From positions 1 through 34,224 of the forward strand of contig CAJUAS010000019.1 of assembly GCA_910584395.1 (NCBI GenBank): a stretch of DNA of 34,224 nucleotides, written 5' to 3'. Each line of letters begins with the position of its first letter. Position 1 is the first letter of the stretch. Shown here in pieces: positions 15,302 to 24,150 of the stretch. Both the position numbers and the translations under genes were made by a program. The notes beneath the pieces are model-generated. The model saw only the letters and a program-made list of their open reading frames with translations. It was not told the DNA's origin and searched no databases. Source of the stretch: an uncultured Oscillospiraceae bacterium. GTDB lineage: Bacteria > Bacillota > Clostridia > Oscillospirales > Oscillospiraceae.

Positions 15302-15985
15302 TTACTCCGTTGGGTTGGCGCGGCGGTCGCGTTCCTTCTGCTGTTCCAGAGCCTCGGCCAAGATCATGTCCTTCACCTTCATCAGCCGGACGGTGGCCGA
15401 CCGCTCGTTCTCGTCCAACTTCATGGAGATATACTTGATCCCTTCCTCGCACTCCGGGATGATCTTATACTCCAAGCCGTTGACCCGGCGGCGGGTCTTT
15501 TCGATCTCCTCCGCCAGAAGCTGGGCGGTCTTTTCCATCTCCGCCAGCTTGAGCATATCCTGAAACGCGTCGGAGAGGGCCTCCACGGCGGAATCCAGCT
15601 CCCCGGAGGTGGCGGCGTAGCCGTAGGGGTACACGTCCCCCTTCTCCCGGCTGACGGTGTGGAAGGTATATTCCGGCACGTCCACCGACATGACGTTTTT
15701 GAAGCCCAGCTCCAGCTCCACCGACTGCTTGGGGTAGAGGAGGGCCTCCTCCATGGCCGGGCCGGACATGAGGGCGGCAGCCACGGTGAACGAGCCGTGG
15801 GCCTTTTCCAGCCCCGCCTCCACCTTGGCGCGGAGGGCCTTATTTTCCCGCACCACGTCCAAAAACTGGCGCATCAGCTCGTCCCGCTTGTCCTTGAGGA
15901 GCTTATGCCCCCGCCGGGCGGTTTTCAGCTTGCCCTTGAGCCGGGTCAGCTCCATGCGGGTGGGATTGATGTTGACTGCGGGCAT
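15302..15985 (-). CDS. ntpD: V-type ATPase subunit D (central stalk)
   Basis: Coiled-coil rotor shaft of the V/A-type ATPase, running inside the A3B3 head. The 227-residue length is typical. It begins INPTRMELTRLKGKLKTARRGHKLLKDKRDEL, the conserved N-terminal helix, and ends with the paired helix containing TRRRVNGLEYKIIPE. Start at 15985 has GGAGGG about 7 nt upstream and lies 3 nt after the subunit B stop. Last gene of the nine-gene operon. Confidence 0.96.
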   Translation of the reverse strand: MPAVNINPTRMELTRLKGKLKTARRGHKLLKDKRDELMRQFLDVVRENKALRAKVEAGLEKAHGSFTVAAALMSGPAMEEALLYPKQSVELELGFKNVMSVDVPEYTFHTVSREKGDVYPYGYAATSGELDSAVEALSDAFQDMLKLAEMEKTAQLLAEEIEKTRRRVNGLEYKIIPECEEGIKYISMKLDENERSATVRLMKVKDMILAEALEQQKERDRRANPTE

Positions 15986-15988
15986 GAT

Positions 15989-17371
15989 TTAGCCCTCCTT
16001 TTTGGGCCAATACTTCTCGATGAACTCCGGCTTAATGCGCTTCAGCTCGCTCTTGGGCAGGATGGACAGCAGCTCCCAGCCCAGATCCAGCGTCTCGAAA
16101 ATGGAGCGGTTCTCCTCGTTGCCCTGAGCCACATAACGCTTCTCAAACTCGTCGGCGAACTTGGCGTAAAGAAGGTCGGTGGGGCTGAGGGCGGCCTCGC
16201 CCAAAATGGACATCAGCTCCTTGGTCTCCTTGCCGGTGGAGTAGGCCGCAAAGAGCTGGTTCATGGTGCCCGCGTGGTCCTCTCTCGTTTTGCCCGCGCC
16301 TGTGCCCTTGTCCTTCAAGCGGGAAAGAGACGGAAGAACATCAACAGGGGGGATAATTCCCTTGCGGTATAACTCACGGGAGAGGATGATCTGCCCCTCG
16401 GTGATATAGCCGGTGAGGTCGGGGATGGGGTGGGTCTTGTCGTCCTCAGGCATGGTGAGGATGGGGATCATGGTGATCGAGCCGGGGCAGCCCAGACGGC
16501 GGCCGGCGCGCTCGTAGATGGTGGCAAGGTTGGTGTAGAGGTAGCCGGGATAGCCGCGGCGGCCGGGAACTTCCTTCTTGGCGGCGGAGACTTCCCGCAG
16601 GGCCTCGGCATAGTTGGTAATGTCGGTGAGGATGACCAGAACGTGCATCCCCTTATCAAAGGCCAGATACTCTGCGGCGGTCAGGGCCATGCGGGGGGTG
16701 GCGATGCGCTCTACGGCGGGGTCGTTGGCCAAGTTGGTAAAGAGGACGGTGCGGTCGATCGCCCCGGTGCGGCGGAACTCCTGAATGAAGAAGTTGGATT
16801 CCTCAAAGGTGATGCCGATGGCGGCAAAGACCACGGCGAAGTTGGAGTCGTCGTCTCCCAGCACCTTGGCCTGACGGGCGATCTGGGCCGCCAGCGCGGC
16901 GTGGGGCAGGCCCGAGCCGGAGAAGATGGGCAGCTTCTGGCCGCGCACCAGCGTGTTCAGCCCGTCGATGGAGGAGATCCCCGTCTGGATGAACTCGTTG
17001 GGATAGTCACGGGCGGCGGGGTTCATGGGCAGGCCGTTGATGTCCCGGCGGGCTTCGGGGAGGATCTCCGGGCCGCCGTCGATGGGGTGGCCCATGCCGT
17101 TGAACACGCGGCCCAGCATATCGCCGGACACCGCCAGCTCCAGCGGGTGGCCCAGAAAACGGATCTTGGAGTCCTTGAGGTTGATGCCGGCGGAGGCGTC
17201 GAAGAGCTGGACGACGGCGGTGTCACCGTTGACCTCCAACACCTGACAATGGCGCACCTCGCCATTGGGCAGCTCGATCTCGGCCAGCTCGTCATAGGTC
17301 ACGCCGCTGACCTGCTCCACCACCATCAGAGGGCCGGAGACCTCATGGATCGTCTTATACTCTTTTCTCAT
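15989..17371 (-). CDS. ntpB: V-type ATPase subunit B (non-catalytic head subunit)
   Basis: Alternates with subunit A in the hexameric head and contributes to the nucleotide interface without hydrolysing ATP. The 460 residues are normal length. Consistent with its role, the classical P-loop is replaced by GSGLPHAALAAQIARQA. Other marks: HEVSGPLMVVEQV at the N-terminus, FAAIGITFEESNFF, LTDITNYAEALREVSAAK, GRRGYPGYLYTNLATIYERAG and PSLSRLKDKGTGAGKTREDH. Its ATG overlaps the end of subunit A by 4 nt (ATGA), which helps balanced A:B synthesis. Confidence 0.98.
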   Translation of the reverse strand: MRKEYKTIHEVSGPLMVVEQVSGVTYDELAEIELPNGEVRHCQVLEVNGDTAVVQLFDASAGINLKDSKIRFLGHPLELAVSGDMLGRVFNGMGHPIDGGPEILPEARRDINGLPMNPAARDYPNEFIQTGISSIDGLNTLVRGQKLPIFSGSGLPHAALAAQIARQAKVLGDDDSNFAVVFAAIGITFEESNFFIQEFRRTGAIDRTVLFTNLANDPAVERIATPRMALTAAEYLAFDKGMHVLVILTDITNYAEALREVSAAKKEVPGRRGYPGYLYTNLATIYERAGRRLGCPGSITMIPILTMPEDDKTHPIPDLTGYITEGQIILSRELYRKGIIPPVDVLPSLSRLKDKGTGAGKTREDHAGTMNQLFAAYSTGKETKELMSILGEAALSPTDLLYAKFADEFEKRYVAQGNEENRSIFETLDLGWELLSILPKSELKRIKPEFIEKYWPKKEG

Positions 17372-19149
17372 GCCTCGTCCCCTCCCTTCTGGATGGCGGT
17401 CTGGATCTGGTTGGCCATGTCCGTTCTGATCTTCTCATAGACCTCCTTGTAGGTCTCGTCGGGGGTGGACTTGGCCCGGCCGATGTCCTCCCGCACGGCG
17501 ACGGCAAAGAGATCCTGAACCCTTGCGCCCCGCGCGATAGCGTCCCGGCAGAGGGAATCGTACTCCAAGATCATGGCCAGCATCTGGCCCTGACGGTCAT
17601 AGGTGGAGAACCAGTCCACCTCCACAAAGCCGTTTTGCTGGAGGAAGTCCTCCCGGATCATCTTGGCCGTCTCCAGCGTGAGCTGGTCGGCAGGGGAGAG
17701 GCTGTCCTTGCCCACCAGCTGAACGATCTCGTTGAGGCTGGCCTCCTCCTGAAGGATGGACATGGCCTTGTCCCGGTGGGCCATGAAGTCCGCCCCCAAA
17801 TGCTGGTCAAACCACGGCTTGAGAGAGTCCAGATAGAGGGAGTAGGAGTTGAGCCAGTTGATGGCAGGGAAGTGGCGGCGGTAGGCAAGGGAGGCGTCCA
17901 GCGCCCAGAACACCTTGACGATCCGCATGGTGGCCTGAGAGACCGGCTCGGAGAGGTCGCCACCGGGAGGGGACACCGCGCCCACGGCGGTAAGAGAGCC
18001 GATGCGGCCGCCCTCGCTGCCCAGACACTCCACCATGCCCGCCCGCTCGTAGAACTGGCTGAGGCGGGAGGCCAGATAGGCGGGGTAGCCTTCCTCGCCG
18101 GGCATCTCCTCCAGACGGCCGGACATCTCGCGCAGGGCCTCGGCCCAGCGGGAGGTGGAGTCGGCAATGACGGCCACGGCGTAGCCCATGTCACGGAAAT
18201 ACTCGGCGATGGTGATGCCGGTGTAAATGGACGCCTCACGGGCGGCCACGGGCATATCGGAGGTGTTGGCAATGAGGACGGTGCGCTTCATCAGGGATTC
18301 CCCGGTACGGGGGTCTTGCAGCTCCGGGAATTCCCGCAAAACGTCGGTCATCTCGTTGCCGCGCTCGCCGCAGCCGATATAGATGACGATGTCCACGTCC
18401 GACCACTTGGCCAACTGGTGCTGGATCACCGTCTTGCCCGAGCCAAACGGGCCGGGAACGGCGGCAGTGCCGCCCTTGGCGATGGGGAACATGGTGTCGA
18501 TGATGCGCTGGCCGGAGCAGAGGGGGGTCTCCGGCGGGAACTTCTTCACATAGGGGCGGCCCTTACGGACGGGCCACTTCTGCATCATGGTCAGCTCCCG
18601 CACCCCGCCGTTGGCCTGCTTGACCTTGGCGATCATGTCGGTGACGGTGAACGAGCCGGACTTGATCTCCTCCACCGTGCCCTCCACCCCGACGGGCACC
18701 ATGATCTTATGGAGCACCACGGAGGTCTCGGGCACAGTGCCCAGAATATCGCCGGTGGAGACCTTGTCCCCCACCTTCACCGCGGGGGTAAAGTCCCACT
18801 TTTTCTCCCGATCCAGCGCGGGGACTTGGATGCCCCGGGCGATGGTGTTGCCCGCCTGCGCCATGATCTTCTCCAGCGGCCGCTGAATGCCGTCGTAGAT
18901 GTTTTCGATGATGCCGGGGCCAAGCTCCACGCTCAGCGGCGCGCCGGTGGTGATGACCTCCGTGCCCGGCCCTAAGCCGGAGGTCTCCTCATAGACCTGA
19001 ATGGAGGCGGAGTCGCCGGTCATGGTCAGCACCTCGCCGATGAGCTGCTGCGGGCCGACCCGCACCACGTCGGCCATGTTGGCGTCCGCCATGTCGGTGG
19101 CCACCACCAGCGGGCCGGAAACTTTTACGATCTTTCCCATAGGCTTCAT
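17368..19149 (-). CDS. ntpA: V-type ATPase subunit A (catalytic head subunit)
   Basis: ATP-hydrolysing (or synthesising) subunit of the soluble V1/A1 head. The 593 residues include the family-specific non-homologous insert (about residues 110-190) that separates V-type A from F-type beta. Motifs: P-loop GPFGSGKTVIQHQL, catalytic Glu in YIGCGERGNEMTDV, ADSTSRWAEALREMSGRLEE and GSVTAVGAVSPPGG-like LTAVGAVSPPGGDLSEP. Two in-frame ATGs compete: 19149 (AAGAAGG at only 3 nt) and 19140 (at 12 nt, giving MGKIVKV as in many relatives). The longer form is listed and the choice is uncertain. It lies 26 nt after subunit F. Confidence 0.97.
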   Translation of the reverse strand: MKPMGKIVKVSGPLVVATDMADANMADVVRVGPQQLIGEVLTMTGDSASIQVYEETSGLGPGTEVITTGAPLSVELGPGIIENIYDGIQRPLEKIMAQAGNTIARGIQVPALDREKKWDFTPAVKVGDKVSTGDILGTVPETSVVLHKIMVPVGVEGTVEEIKSGSFTVTDMIAKVKQANGGVRELTMMQKWPVRKGRPYVKKFPPETPLCSGQRIIDTMFPIAKGGTAAVPGPFGSGKTVIQHQLAKWSDVDIVIYIGCGERGNEMTDVLREFPELQDPRTGESLMKRTVLIANTSDMPVAAREASIYTGITIAEYFRDMGYAVAVIADSTSRWAEALREMSGRLEEMPGEEGYPAYLASRLSQFYERAGMVECLGSEGGRIGSLTAVGAVSPPGGDLSEPVSQATMRIVKVFWALDASLAYRRHFPAINWLNSYSLYLDSLKPWFDQHLGADFMAHRDKAMSILQEEASLNEIVQLVGKDSLSPADQLTLETAKMIREDFLQQNGFVEVDWFSTYDRQGQMLAMILEYDSLCRDAIARGARVQDLFAVAVREDIGRAKSTPDETYKEVYEKIRTDMANQIQTAIQKGGDEA

Positions 19150-19175
19150 AAACCTTCTTTCGGGTTGAATTTAAC

Positions 19176-19490
19176 TTAGAGGATGTCTGCGCCCACGGCG
19201 CGCTCTACCGATCTCTTGAGGTTGGTCATGCCGATGCCCAGACTGCCCTCCTTGCCGGGGATGAGGATGACGGCCGGGGTGGGCGCGTCCTTATAGCGGG
19301 CGATATCCGCGTCCAGATCCTTTGCGAGGGTCTCGGTCACATAGATCACGGCGCAGTTTTCCTTTGCCAGCCGGTGGAGGGTCTCCCGCGCGGCTTGGGG
19401 GGTGTCCACGGCGTGAACGTCCAGCCCCAGCGCCTTGAAGCCCATGACGCTGTTCAGATCGCCGATGACGGCGATGGAGTAGTTAGACAT
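19176..19490 (-). CDS. ntpG: V-type ATPase subunit F (central stalk)
   Basis: Small Rossmann-like rotor subunit that binds D; called NtpG in Enterococcus hirae. About 104 residues, standard length, with IAVIGDLNSVMGFKALGLDV at the N-terminus and VIYVTETLAKDL plus PAVILIPGKEGSLGIG further on. The ATG at 19490 overlaps the end of subunit C by 8 nt. A GTG at 19499 in the same frame has a closer AAAGG and would add three residues, so the start is not settled. Confidence 0.93.
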   Translation of the reverse strand: MSNYSIAVIGDLNSVMGFKALGLDVHAVDTPQAARETLHRLAKENCAVIYVTETLAKDLDADIARYKDAPTPAVILIPGKEGSLGIGMTNLKRSVERAVGADIL

Positions 19491-20478
19491 AGGCTTCACG
19501 CAACCTTTCCCGGATGGTCTCCTTTTCCAGCCCCGCCAGACGGCCGGAGAGAATGATCCGCAGCGCGGTCAGCTCGCTCTGCCGCGCAAAGAGGTAGCCC
19601 ACCACGATCTCCACCCCGAAGGGCACTTGGCGGGCCTTTTGAACATAGCGGGTCACGGCGTTGTCGCACAGCCGCTCGAAGGCCGTCATGCTCCCTGTCC
19701 CGTCCAGCAAAGCCACGCCCTCGGCGGCGGCCTCCTGAAGCTCCTTGGGGAACAGCCGGGGCAACTCCGCAGGCTTGGCAAAGGACAAGGTGTTCCCATC
19801 CACCGTCCCGCCGGGGATGAGGGCCGCGTCCAAAAGCTCCTTGCCCCGTTTGGCCCGGAGGGCGCGCACCACGGTGCGGAGGTTGAGACTGTCGATGGTG
19901 CGCCGCACATAGCCCACCAGAAAATCGCTTTTTGCGGCCTTGGCGTGGGCCAGCATCTCCTCATAGCACGCCTTGTCCAGCAAAAAATCCGCCTGCTGGG
20001 GGTCGGTGGAGGTGGCCAGCAGATCCTTCGCCGCCCAGACGGCGTTTTGGAAGGTCTGGGAGACGTTCTCTCCCAGCTCCCCGCTCTGAAACCCTGCGGC
20101 CAAGGTCTGCGGGTCGTACCGTCCCCCCGCCACCAGCAGGTGGGCGGCGTCCACGTCTCTGGCCTGACTTTTGATGAGGGCCTTGGCGTTATGGTAGTCG
20201 TACTTCACCCGAAACACCGCCAGCACGTCGGGGTCGTCGGTGGAGCGTTCCAGATCGGCAAACAGCTCCTCCTGCGCCTTTGCCAGAGAACGCTCCAGCT
20301 CCGGCAGAGTGAGGGCGGCAGGCTCGGGATAGCCGCAGTCGGCCAAGAGCTTGAGGCACTCGGCATCCTCCCGGGCCTCAATGAGCTGCTCCATCCGCTC
20401 CCGGGTGAGCAGCCGGTTTTCCAGCACCCGAAGCCGGGCGGAAACGGCGGCATAGTCGGTATCCTTTTTTCGTGCCAC
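19483..20478 (-). CDS. ntpC: V-type ATPase subunit C (d-type stalk-to-ring connector)
   Basis: Funnel-shaped helical subunit joining the D/F shaft to the membrane K ring. 331 residues, typical. Recognised from its position and from helical repeats such as AVSARLRVLENRLLTRERMEQLI, FRVKYDYHNAKALIKSQ, DKACYEEMLAHA and EIVVGYLFARQSELTALRIILSGRLAGL, the last being the conserved C-terminal helix. The start is GTG at 20478 with AGGAGG about 8 nt upstream. It lies 27 nt after subunit E. Confidence 0.94.
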   Translation of the reverse strand: MARKKDTDYAAVSARLRVLENRLLTRERMEQLIEAREDAECLKLLADCGYPEPAALTLPELERSLAKAQEELFADLERSTDDPDVLAVFRVKYDYHNAKALIKSQARDVDAAHLLVAGGRYDPQTLAAGFQSGELGENVSQTFQNAVWAAKDLLATSTDPQQADFLLDKACYEEMLAHAKAAKSDFLVGYVRRTIDSLNLRTVVRALRAKRGKELLDAALIPGGTVDGNTLSFAKPAELPRLFPKELQEAAAEGVALLDGTGSMTAFERLCDNAVTRYVQKARQVPFGVEIVVGYLFARQSELTALRIILSGRLAGLEKETIRERLREAYV

Positions 20479-20505
20479 GGCGCTCCCTCCTTTCCCGTGG
20501 TCGGC

Positions 20506-21096
20506 TTACACTCTGGGGAACAGGTGGGCGGCGACCGAGACGGACATGGCCTCCTTCTCCTGCTCCACCAGCGTCTCCAGAGCGCAGTTCAGCTCCACAA
20601 GGCCGGACTTCAGAATAAAGCCGCCCTTCATGTCGCGGGTCTCCTCGCTCAGCGTCAAGCGGCCGTCCTTCAGCGCCTCGTTGGCTGCGGTGACGGCGTC
20701 TTTGCCCACCAGCGCGCGGTCGGCCTGATTGAAAACAACTTCTTCCCCGCCCTGCGCGGCGCGGATCAGCAGCTTGACCAGCAGCGCGGTGTACTCCTCC
20801 TTGGAGAGGGCGCACAGCTTGTCCAGCGCCAGCGTGAAGGTGTCCTCTAAAAGCCGCTGCTTCGCGCTCAAGATCCACTTGCGCCCCTCCAGACCGCCTG
20901 CGGCCTCTGCGCGCTGGGCCGTCTGGGCGGCAAGGGCTTCCGCCTTGGCGCGCTCGTCGGCCAGAAGGGCGTCGGCGCGGCCCTGATAATCCGCGGTGAT
21001 CTCCTCTGCGCGGGTCTTGGCCTGCGCGACAATGTCGGCGGCCTTTTCCCGCGCGTCGGCCGTGATACGGTCAGTGATTTTTTCCAGTCCGTTCAT
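20506..21096 (-). CDS. ntpE: V-type ATPase subunit E (peripheral stalk)
   Basis: Forms the peripheral stators together with the G/H-like subunit and contacts subunit B. 196 residues: a long charged N-terminal coiled coil (about 1-90, rich in Ala, Glu, Lys and Arg) followed by a globular C-terminal domain with GGFILKSGLVELNCALETLVEQ, the family signature region. The ATG at 21096 follows a GGCGGGA-type ribosome-binding site; longer frames reading into the K gene were not used. It lies 20 nt after subunit K. Confidence 0.94.
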   Translation of the reverse strand: MNGLEKITDRITADAREKAADIVAQAKTRAEEITADYQGRADALLADERAKAEALAAQTAQRAEAAGGLEGRKWILSAKQRLLEDTFTLALDKLCALSKEEYTALLVKLLIRAAQGGEEVVFNQADRALVGKDAVTAANEALKDGRLTLSEETRDMKGGFILKSGLVELNCALETLVEQEKEAMSVSVAAHLFPRV

Positions 21097-21116
21097 TCCC
21101 GTCCCGCCTTTCCGGC

Positions 21117-21602
21117 TTACAGGGCGTTCATGAGCATCAGGATGGTGCCCACCAGAGACAGAATGGCGTAGAACTCCACGATGCCGCAGAGGATGACGCC
21201 CTTCATGTAGTCGTCGGGCTTCTTGGCGACGATGTTGATGGACGCGGCAGCCACCCGGGCCTGCGCCTTGGCGGAGAGCCAGCCGCCGAAGGCGATGGGA
21301 ACGCAGGCGATGAGGACGGACATTCCCTGCGACAGGGTCAGGGGCACGATGCCGCCGGAGAACGCGCCGAGAACAAACAGGGCAAAGAAGCCCGCGGCGA
21401 TGCCGTACAGGCCCTGCGTGCCGGGAAGGGCTTCCAAGATCATGCACTTGGTGAAGTGCTCAGGATTCTCGCTCAAAATGCCGGTGGCCGCTTCGCCCAC
21501 CAGACCGGTGCCCTTTGCAGAGCCGATACAGCACATGACAATGGCCAGCGCGATCCCGATAAAGGCAAGGCCCAGCCCGCCAAACATTTCAAAGAACTCC
21601 AT
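21117..21602 (-). CDS. ntpK: V-type ATPase subunit K (ion-translocating membrane ring)
   Basis: Rotor-ring proteolipid. The 161 residues form two fused helical hairpins (four membrane segments at about 8-30, 55-80, 92-112 and 132-158), as in E. hirae NtpK (156 residues). Only the second hairpin carries the ion-binding carboxylate, Glu143 in GIVEFYAILS. The five residues that coordinate sodium in NtpK (Leu61, Thr64, Gln65, Gln110, Glu139) have matches here at Leu59, Thr62, Gln63, Gln114 and Glu143, with the ALPGTQGLYG motif intact and the 29-residue Gln-Glu spacing kept. Sodium coupling is therefore predicted. It lies 2 nt after subunit I. Confidence 0.97.
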   Translation of the reverse strand: MEFFEMFGGLGLAFIGIALAIVMCCIGSAKGTGLVGEAATGILSENPEHFTKCMILEALPGTQGLYGIAAGFFALFVLGAFSGGIVPLTLSQGMSVLIACVPIAFGGWLSAKAQARVAAASINIVAKKPDDYMKGVILCGIVEFYAILSLVGTILMLMNAL

Positions 21603-21604
21603 TT

Positions 21605-23584
21605 TTAATTTCCTCCTTTAATGACATCCACATAGTTTGTATGAACTGCAAGGGGGTCAAAGGCTTTGCCTCCGTCCTTGTAGAACCGACCGAAAAACTC
21701 CAGACACTGGAGGCGCAGGGTATGCACATAGCACCCCAGCAGGTTGAGCACCAGATTGAGCACGTTGCCGATGAGGGCGATGATGATAAAGGGCACTAAG
21801 CCGAACACCGAGCCGAGGGTGTTGAACACCTGCGCGATGATCGCCCCCGCCATCATCAGCGCCATCAGGCGCAGATAGGACAAAACGTCGCTGAAAAAGC
21901 CGGAGATGCCGTTGTAGACGATGCCCACCGCGCTGGAGACCTTGCCGAAGCCCTTGGCCTTCCGCGTTCCGCCGATGAGCAGCATCCCGCCACCCACCGC
22001 CAGCAGCACCAGCGCCGGTGTTCCGCCGCCTAAAATGGCCCACGCGGCAGAGCCGAGGATGATCCACCAGCTGATCTCGTCGAACACCGCGTCCCATGGG
22101 TCTCCCTTGCGGAACTTTTCCACCGCCGAGATGGCCATTCCGGTGACGATCTGGATCGCGCCCAGCGCCATCGACCCGATCATCACCTGAATGGTGTTGT
22201 TCACCGGGTTAAACAGTGGCGGCCAGAACCAAGTGGGGTCGCCGCCGCCCACCGGCGGCTTGAGCCGCCCCAAAAGGCTGGGGTCGATCAGCTTAAAGAG
22301 CTGGGGAATAAAATCTCCGAAAAAGCTGCCGGTCAGGCTGCCCCAGAAAATGGAGCTGATGCCGCACATGAAGAACATGGACATCATCCGCCCTGTGCCC
22401 CCCTTGGGTTTGGCCATGGCCAGAACCAGCGCCGTGCCCAGCACCATCAAAAGTCCGTAGCCGATATCGTTCATCATAAAGCCGAAGAACAAAATAAAGA
22501 AGGGGGCCATGAAGGGATTGGGGTCTACCCCGTCGTAGGCGGGCATAGAATACATGGCCGTGACCATGGTGAAGGGGTCGGTGAGCCGGTTGCTCTTGAG
22601 CTGAATGGGCACCTTGGGGTACTCCTCCTCGGTGGGGTCGGCGATATCGTAGGCCAGACCGAACTCCTCCAGCGCCGCCTTGACCTCCGTCTCCCGCTCG
22701 GCAGGAAACCAGCCGTCCAAGAAGAAGGCGTGCTCGGTGTCCAGAAGCCGGGCCTTGGAGCGTTCCAGCCCCACCTCCTGATCAGCCTTGTCCAGCGCCA
22801 CCTTCAGGTCAAAGACGCGCCGGGCGTTGTCCTCGATGGTCTTTTGCAGCCCCTCGGCCTCCTTGTCCAGCTGGGCCAGTTCCCCTTGCAGCGCCCGGTG
22901 GTTTTCCGCCGCCGTACCGCTCCAGTTGCGGAGGTTCAGCCGGGCGCAGCCCAGATCGATCAGGGCCGCCTGAACCGCCTGCACCGCGCTCTTGTGGACG
23001 ATGACCAGAAAATAACGAAATTCCTTATCTTCCCCCGCCCACGTCAGGTCGTACAGCTCGGTGGCGGCGTCCAGCCGCTCCAAGACCGCCGCCCGCGTCA
23101 GCCGCAGGGACGCGGAGACGAACATCACATCCGTCGCCGCCGTGCCGGCGAGATCCAGCGCCACCGGCAGCTCCAGCCACGGCTCCAGTCCGTGGAGCTG
23201 GGTGGTCAGCTTGCTCCGCTTGGCCTGCTGGGCGTTGAGGGCGGACTTGGCCTCGTTCACCGCCCGGGCCGCCGCCAGCGCACTGCGGTAGCTCTCCTCG
23301 TCAAAGAGGGTCTCCTCCGCCACCTGAGGCCGCGGGGTGAGCAGTCCGCCCTTTTCCGTGGCGTAGGGCTTGAGCAGCTCCAGCGCGGCGGACAGCTCGT
23401 CCGCTTCCCCCAAATGGTGGGCCAGCTCATCGCCCTCCGGCGGGGTCAGAAAGTCCCATTCGGGGGGGAGTGCGCCGGGGGTGTCGATCTCTACGCAGCC
23501 CAGAGAGCGCAGACGGCGCAGGAGCTTTCCCCGGCCCTCGCGCATCCCCACGGCGCGCAGATGCTTCATCTTTACAATGGACAT
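21605..23584 (-). CDS. ntpI: V-type ATPase subunit I (a-type stator membrane subunit)
   Basis: Provides the ion half-channels next to the K ring. 659 residues: a cytoplasmic N-terminal half (about 1-330) with two coiled-coil stretches and a C-terminal membrane half with seven to eight hydrophobic segments. The conserved channel arginine is seen in DVLSYLRLMALMMAGAI, about 90 residues before the C-terminus. PFFILFFGFMMNDIGYGL and LRLQCLEFFGRFYKDGG are further family motifs. The ATG shares one base with the upstream stop (TAATG). Confidence 0.97.
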   Translation of the reverse strand: MSIVKMKHLRAVGMREGRGKLLRRLRSLGCVEIDTPGALPPEWDFLTPPEGDELAHHLGEADELSAALELLKPYATEKGGLLTPRPQVAEETLFDEESYRSALAAARAVNEAKSALNAQQAKRSKLTTQLHGLEPWLELPVALDLAGTAATDVMFVSASLRLTRAAVLERLDAATELYDLTWAGEDKEFRYFLVIVHKSAVQAVQAALIDLGCARLNLRNWSGTAAENHRALQGELAQLDKEAEGLQKTIEDNARRVFDLKVALDKADQEVGLERSKARLLDTEHAFFLDGWFPAERETEVKAALEEFGLAYDIADPTEEEYPKVPIQLKSNRLTDPFTMVTAMYSMPAYDGVDPNPFMAPFFILFFGFMMNDIGYGLLMVLGTALVLAMAKPKGGTGRMMSMFFMCGISSIFWGSLTGSFFGDFIPQLFKLIDPSLLGRLKPPVGGGDPTWFWPPLFNPVNNTIQVMIGSMALGAIQIVTGMAISAVEKFRKGDPWDAVFDEISWWIILGSAAWAILGGGTPALVLLAVGGGMLLIGGTRKAKGFGKVSSAVGIVYNGISGFFSDVLSYLRLMALMMAGAIIAQVFNTLGSVFGLVPFIIIALIGNVLNLVLNLLGCYVHTLRLQCLEFFGRFYKDGGKAFDPLAVHTNYVDVIKGGN

Positions 23585-23907
23585 TAGTCCCCCTCACCCC
23601 CTTTGATCTTTGCTACGATCCCCGCCGCCGCCGCGTCCATGCGGCCCTTGGCGTCTGCCACCAGATCGGCGGCTTCCTTCTTGGCCCGGCTCAACACGGC
23701 ATCGCCGGCGGCCTCTCCCTTGGCCTGCGCGGCGGTCAGGATCTGCTGGGTCTCCTCCTGCGCCTTGACCCGGGCGGCATCCAGCGCGGCGCGCCCGGCG
23801 CGCTCCGCCTCGGCGACGATCTCCTTCGCCTCGTTCTGGGCGGCGGCAATGATCTCCCGCGCCTCTTCCTCGGCCCGGTTGACCACCTCAACAGCTTCCA
23901 AAGCCAT
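23584..23907 (-). CDS. ntpF: V-type ATPase subunit G/H (peripheral stalk coiled coil)
   Basis: First gene of the operon. 107 residues, almost entirely Ala/Glu/Lys/Arg-rich coiled coil with heptad repeats (NRAEEEAREIIAAAQNEAKE and onward), the expected form of the G-type stator that pairs with subunit E (NtpF in E. hirae, AhaH in archaea). Assigned from composition and operon position because such coiled coils have little unique sequence. Start at 23907 follows AAGGTGG about 12 nt upstream. Confidence 0.85.
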   Translation of the reverse strand: MALEAVEVVNRAEEEAREIIAAAQNEAKEIVAEAERAGRAALDAARVKAQEETQQILTAAQAKGEAAGDAVLSRAKKEAADLVADAKGRMDAAAAGIVAKIKGGEGD

Positions 23908-23961
23908 CTGTGCTTCACCACCTTATTTTCCGGGCGGCAAACCGCCCCATGTTACTGTTTT

Positions 23962-23990
23962 ATTATAATAGTTGGCCATACATTTTGCAA
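23962..23990 (-). promoter_or_regulatory. Promoter of the V-type ATPase operon
   Basis: Minus strand: -35 TTGCAA (23985-23990), 17-bp spacer, -10 TATAAT (23962-23967). The leader is about 48 nt and contains a small GC hairpin GGGCGG/CCGCCC (23932-23947) just before the ribosome-binding site. It diverges from the tRNA promoter about 105 bp away; the DNA between holds no gene. Confidence 0.85.
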
Positions 23991-24094
23991 GGAGAATTTT
24001 TCCATTTTTCCGGCAGCTTTGGTCGAAGGACGGGGGATTTTTTGCCCCGCGGACATCATTTTGAAGGAAAACGGGGCAGGCGGGAAAAAAGGTG

Positions 24095-24123
24095 TTGACA
24101 AACTGGGCTTGTTCCGATATAAT
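24095..24123 (+). promoter_or_regulatory. Consensus promoter of the tRNA cluster
   Basis: Perfect -35 TTGACA (24095-24100), 17-bp spacer, perfect -10 TATAAT (24118-24123), 27 nt before the first tRNA. This strength is usual for stable RNA genes. Confidence 0.92.
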
Positions 24124-24150
24124 TTCCTTTGCCCTTGCAAGAGAGGATAT

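Noticed and set aside
17635..18975. 446-codon plus-strand frame opposite the ATPase A subunit
   Set aside because: Shadow of ntpA, His/Gly/Leu-rich with no family pattern.
17368..19499. Shared TGAAGCCTATG at the starts of ATPase subunits A and F as a regulatory repeat
   Set aside because: Eleven identical bases, but in the F case they also encode the end of subunit C, so coincidence or shared start ambiguity explains it as well.
24000..24094. GC-rich inverted bases (GGGG...CCCC) between the ATPase and tRNA promoters as a terminator or riboswitch
   Set aside because: Only short weak pairing and located upstream of both transcripts; nothing convincing.
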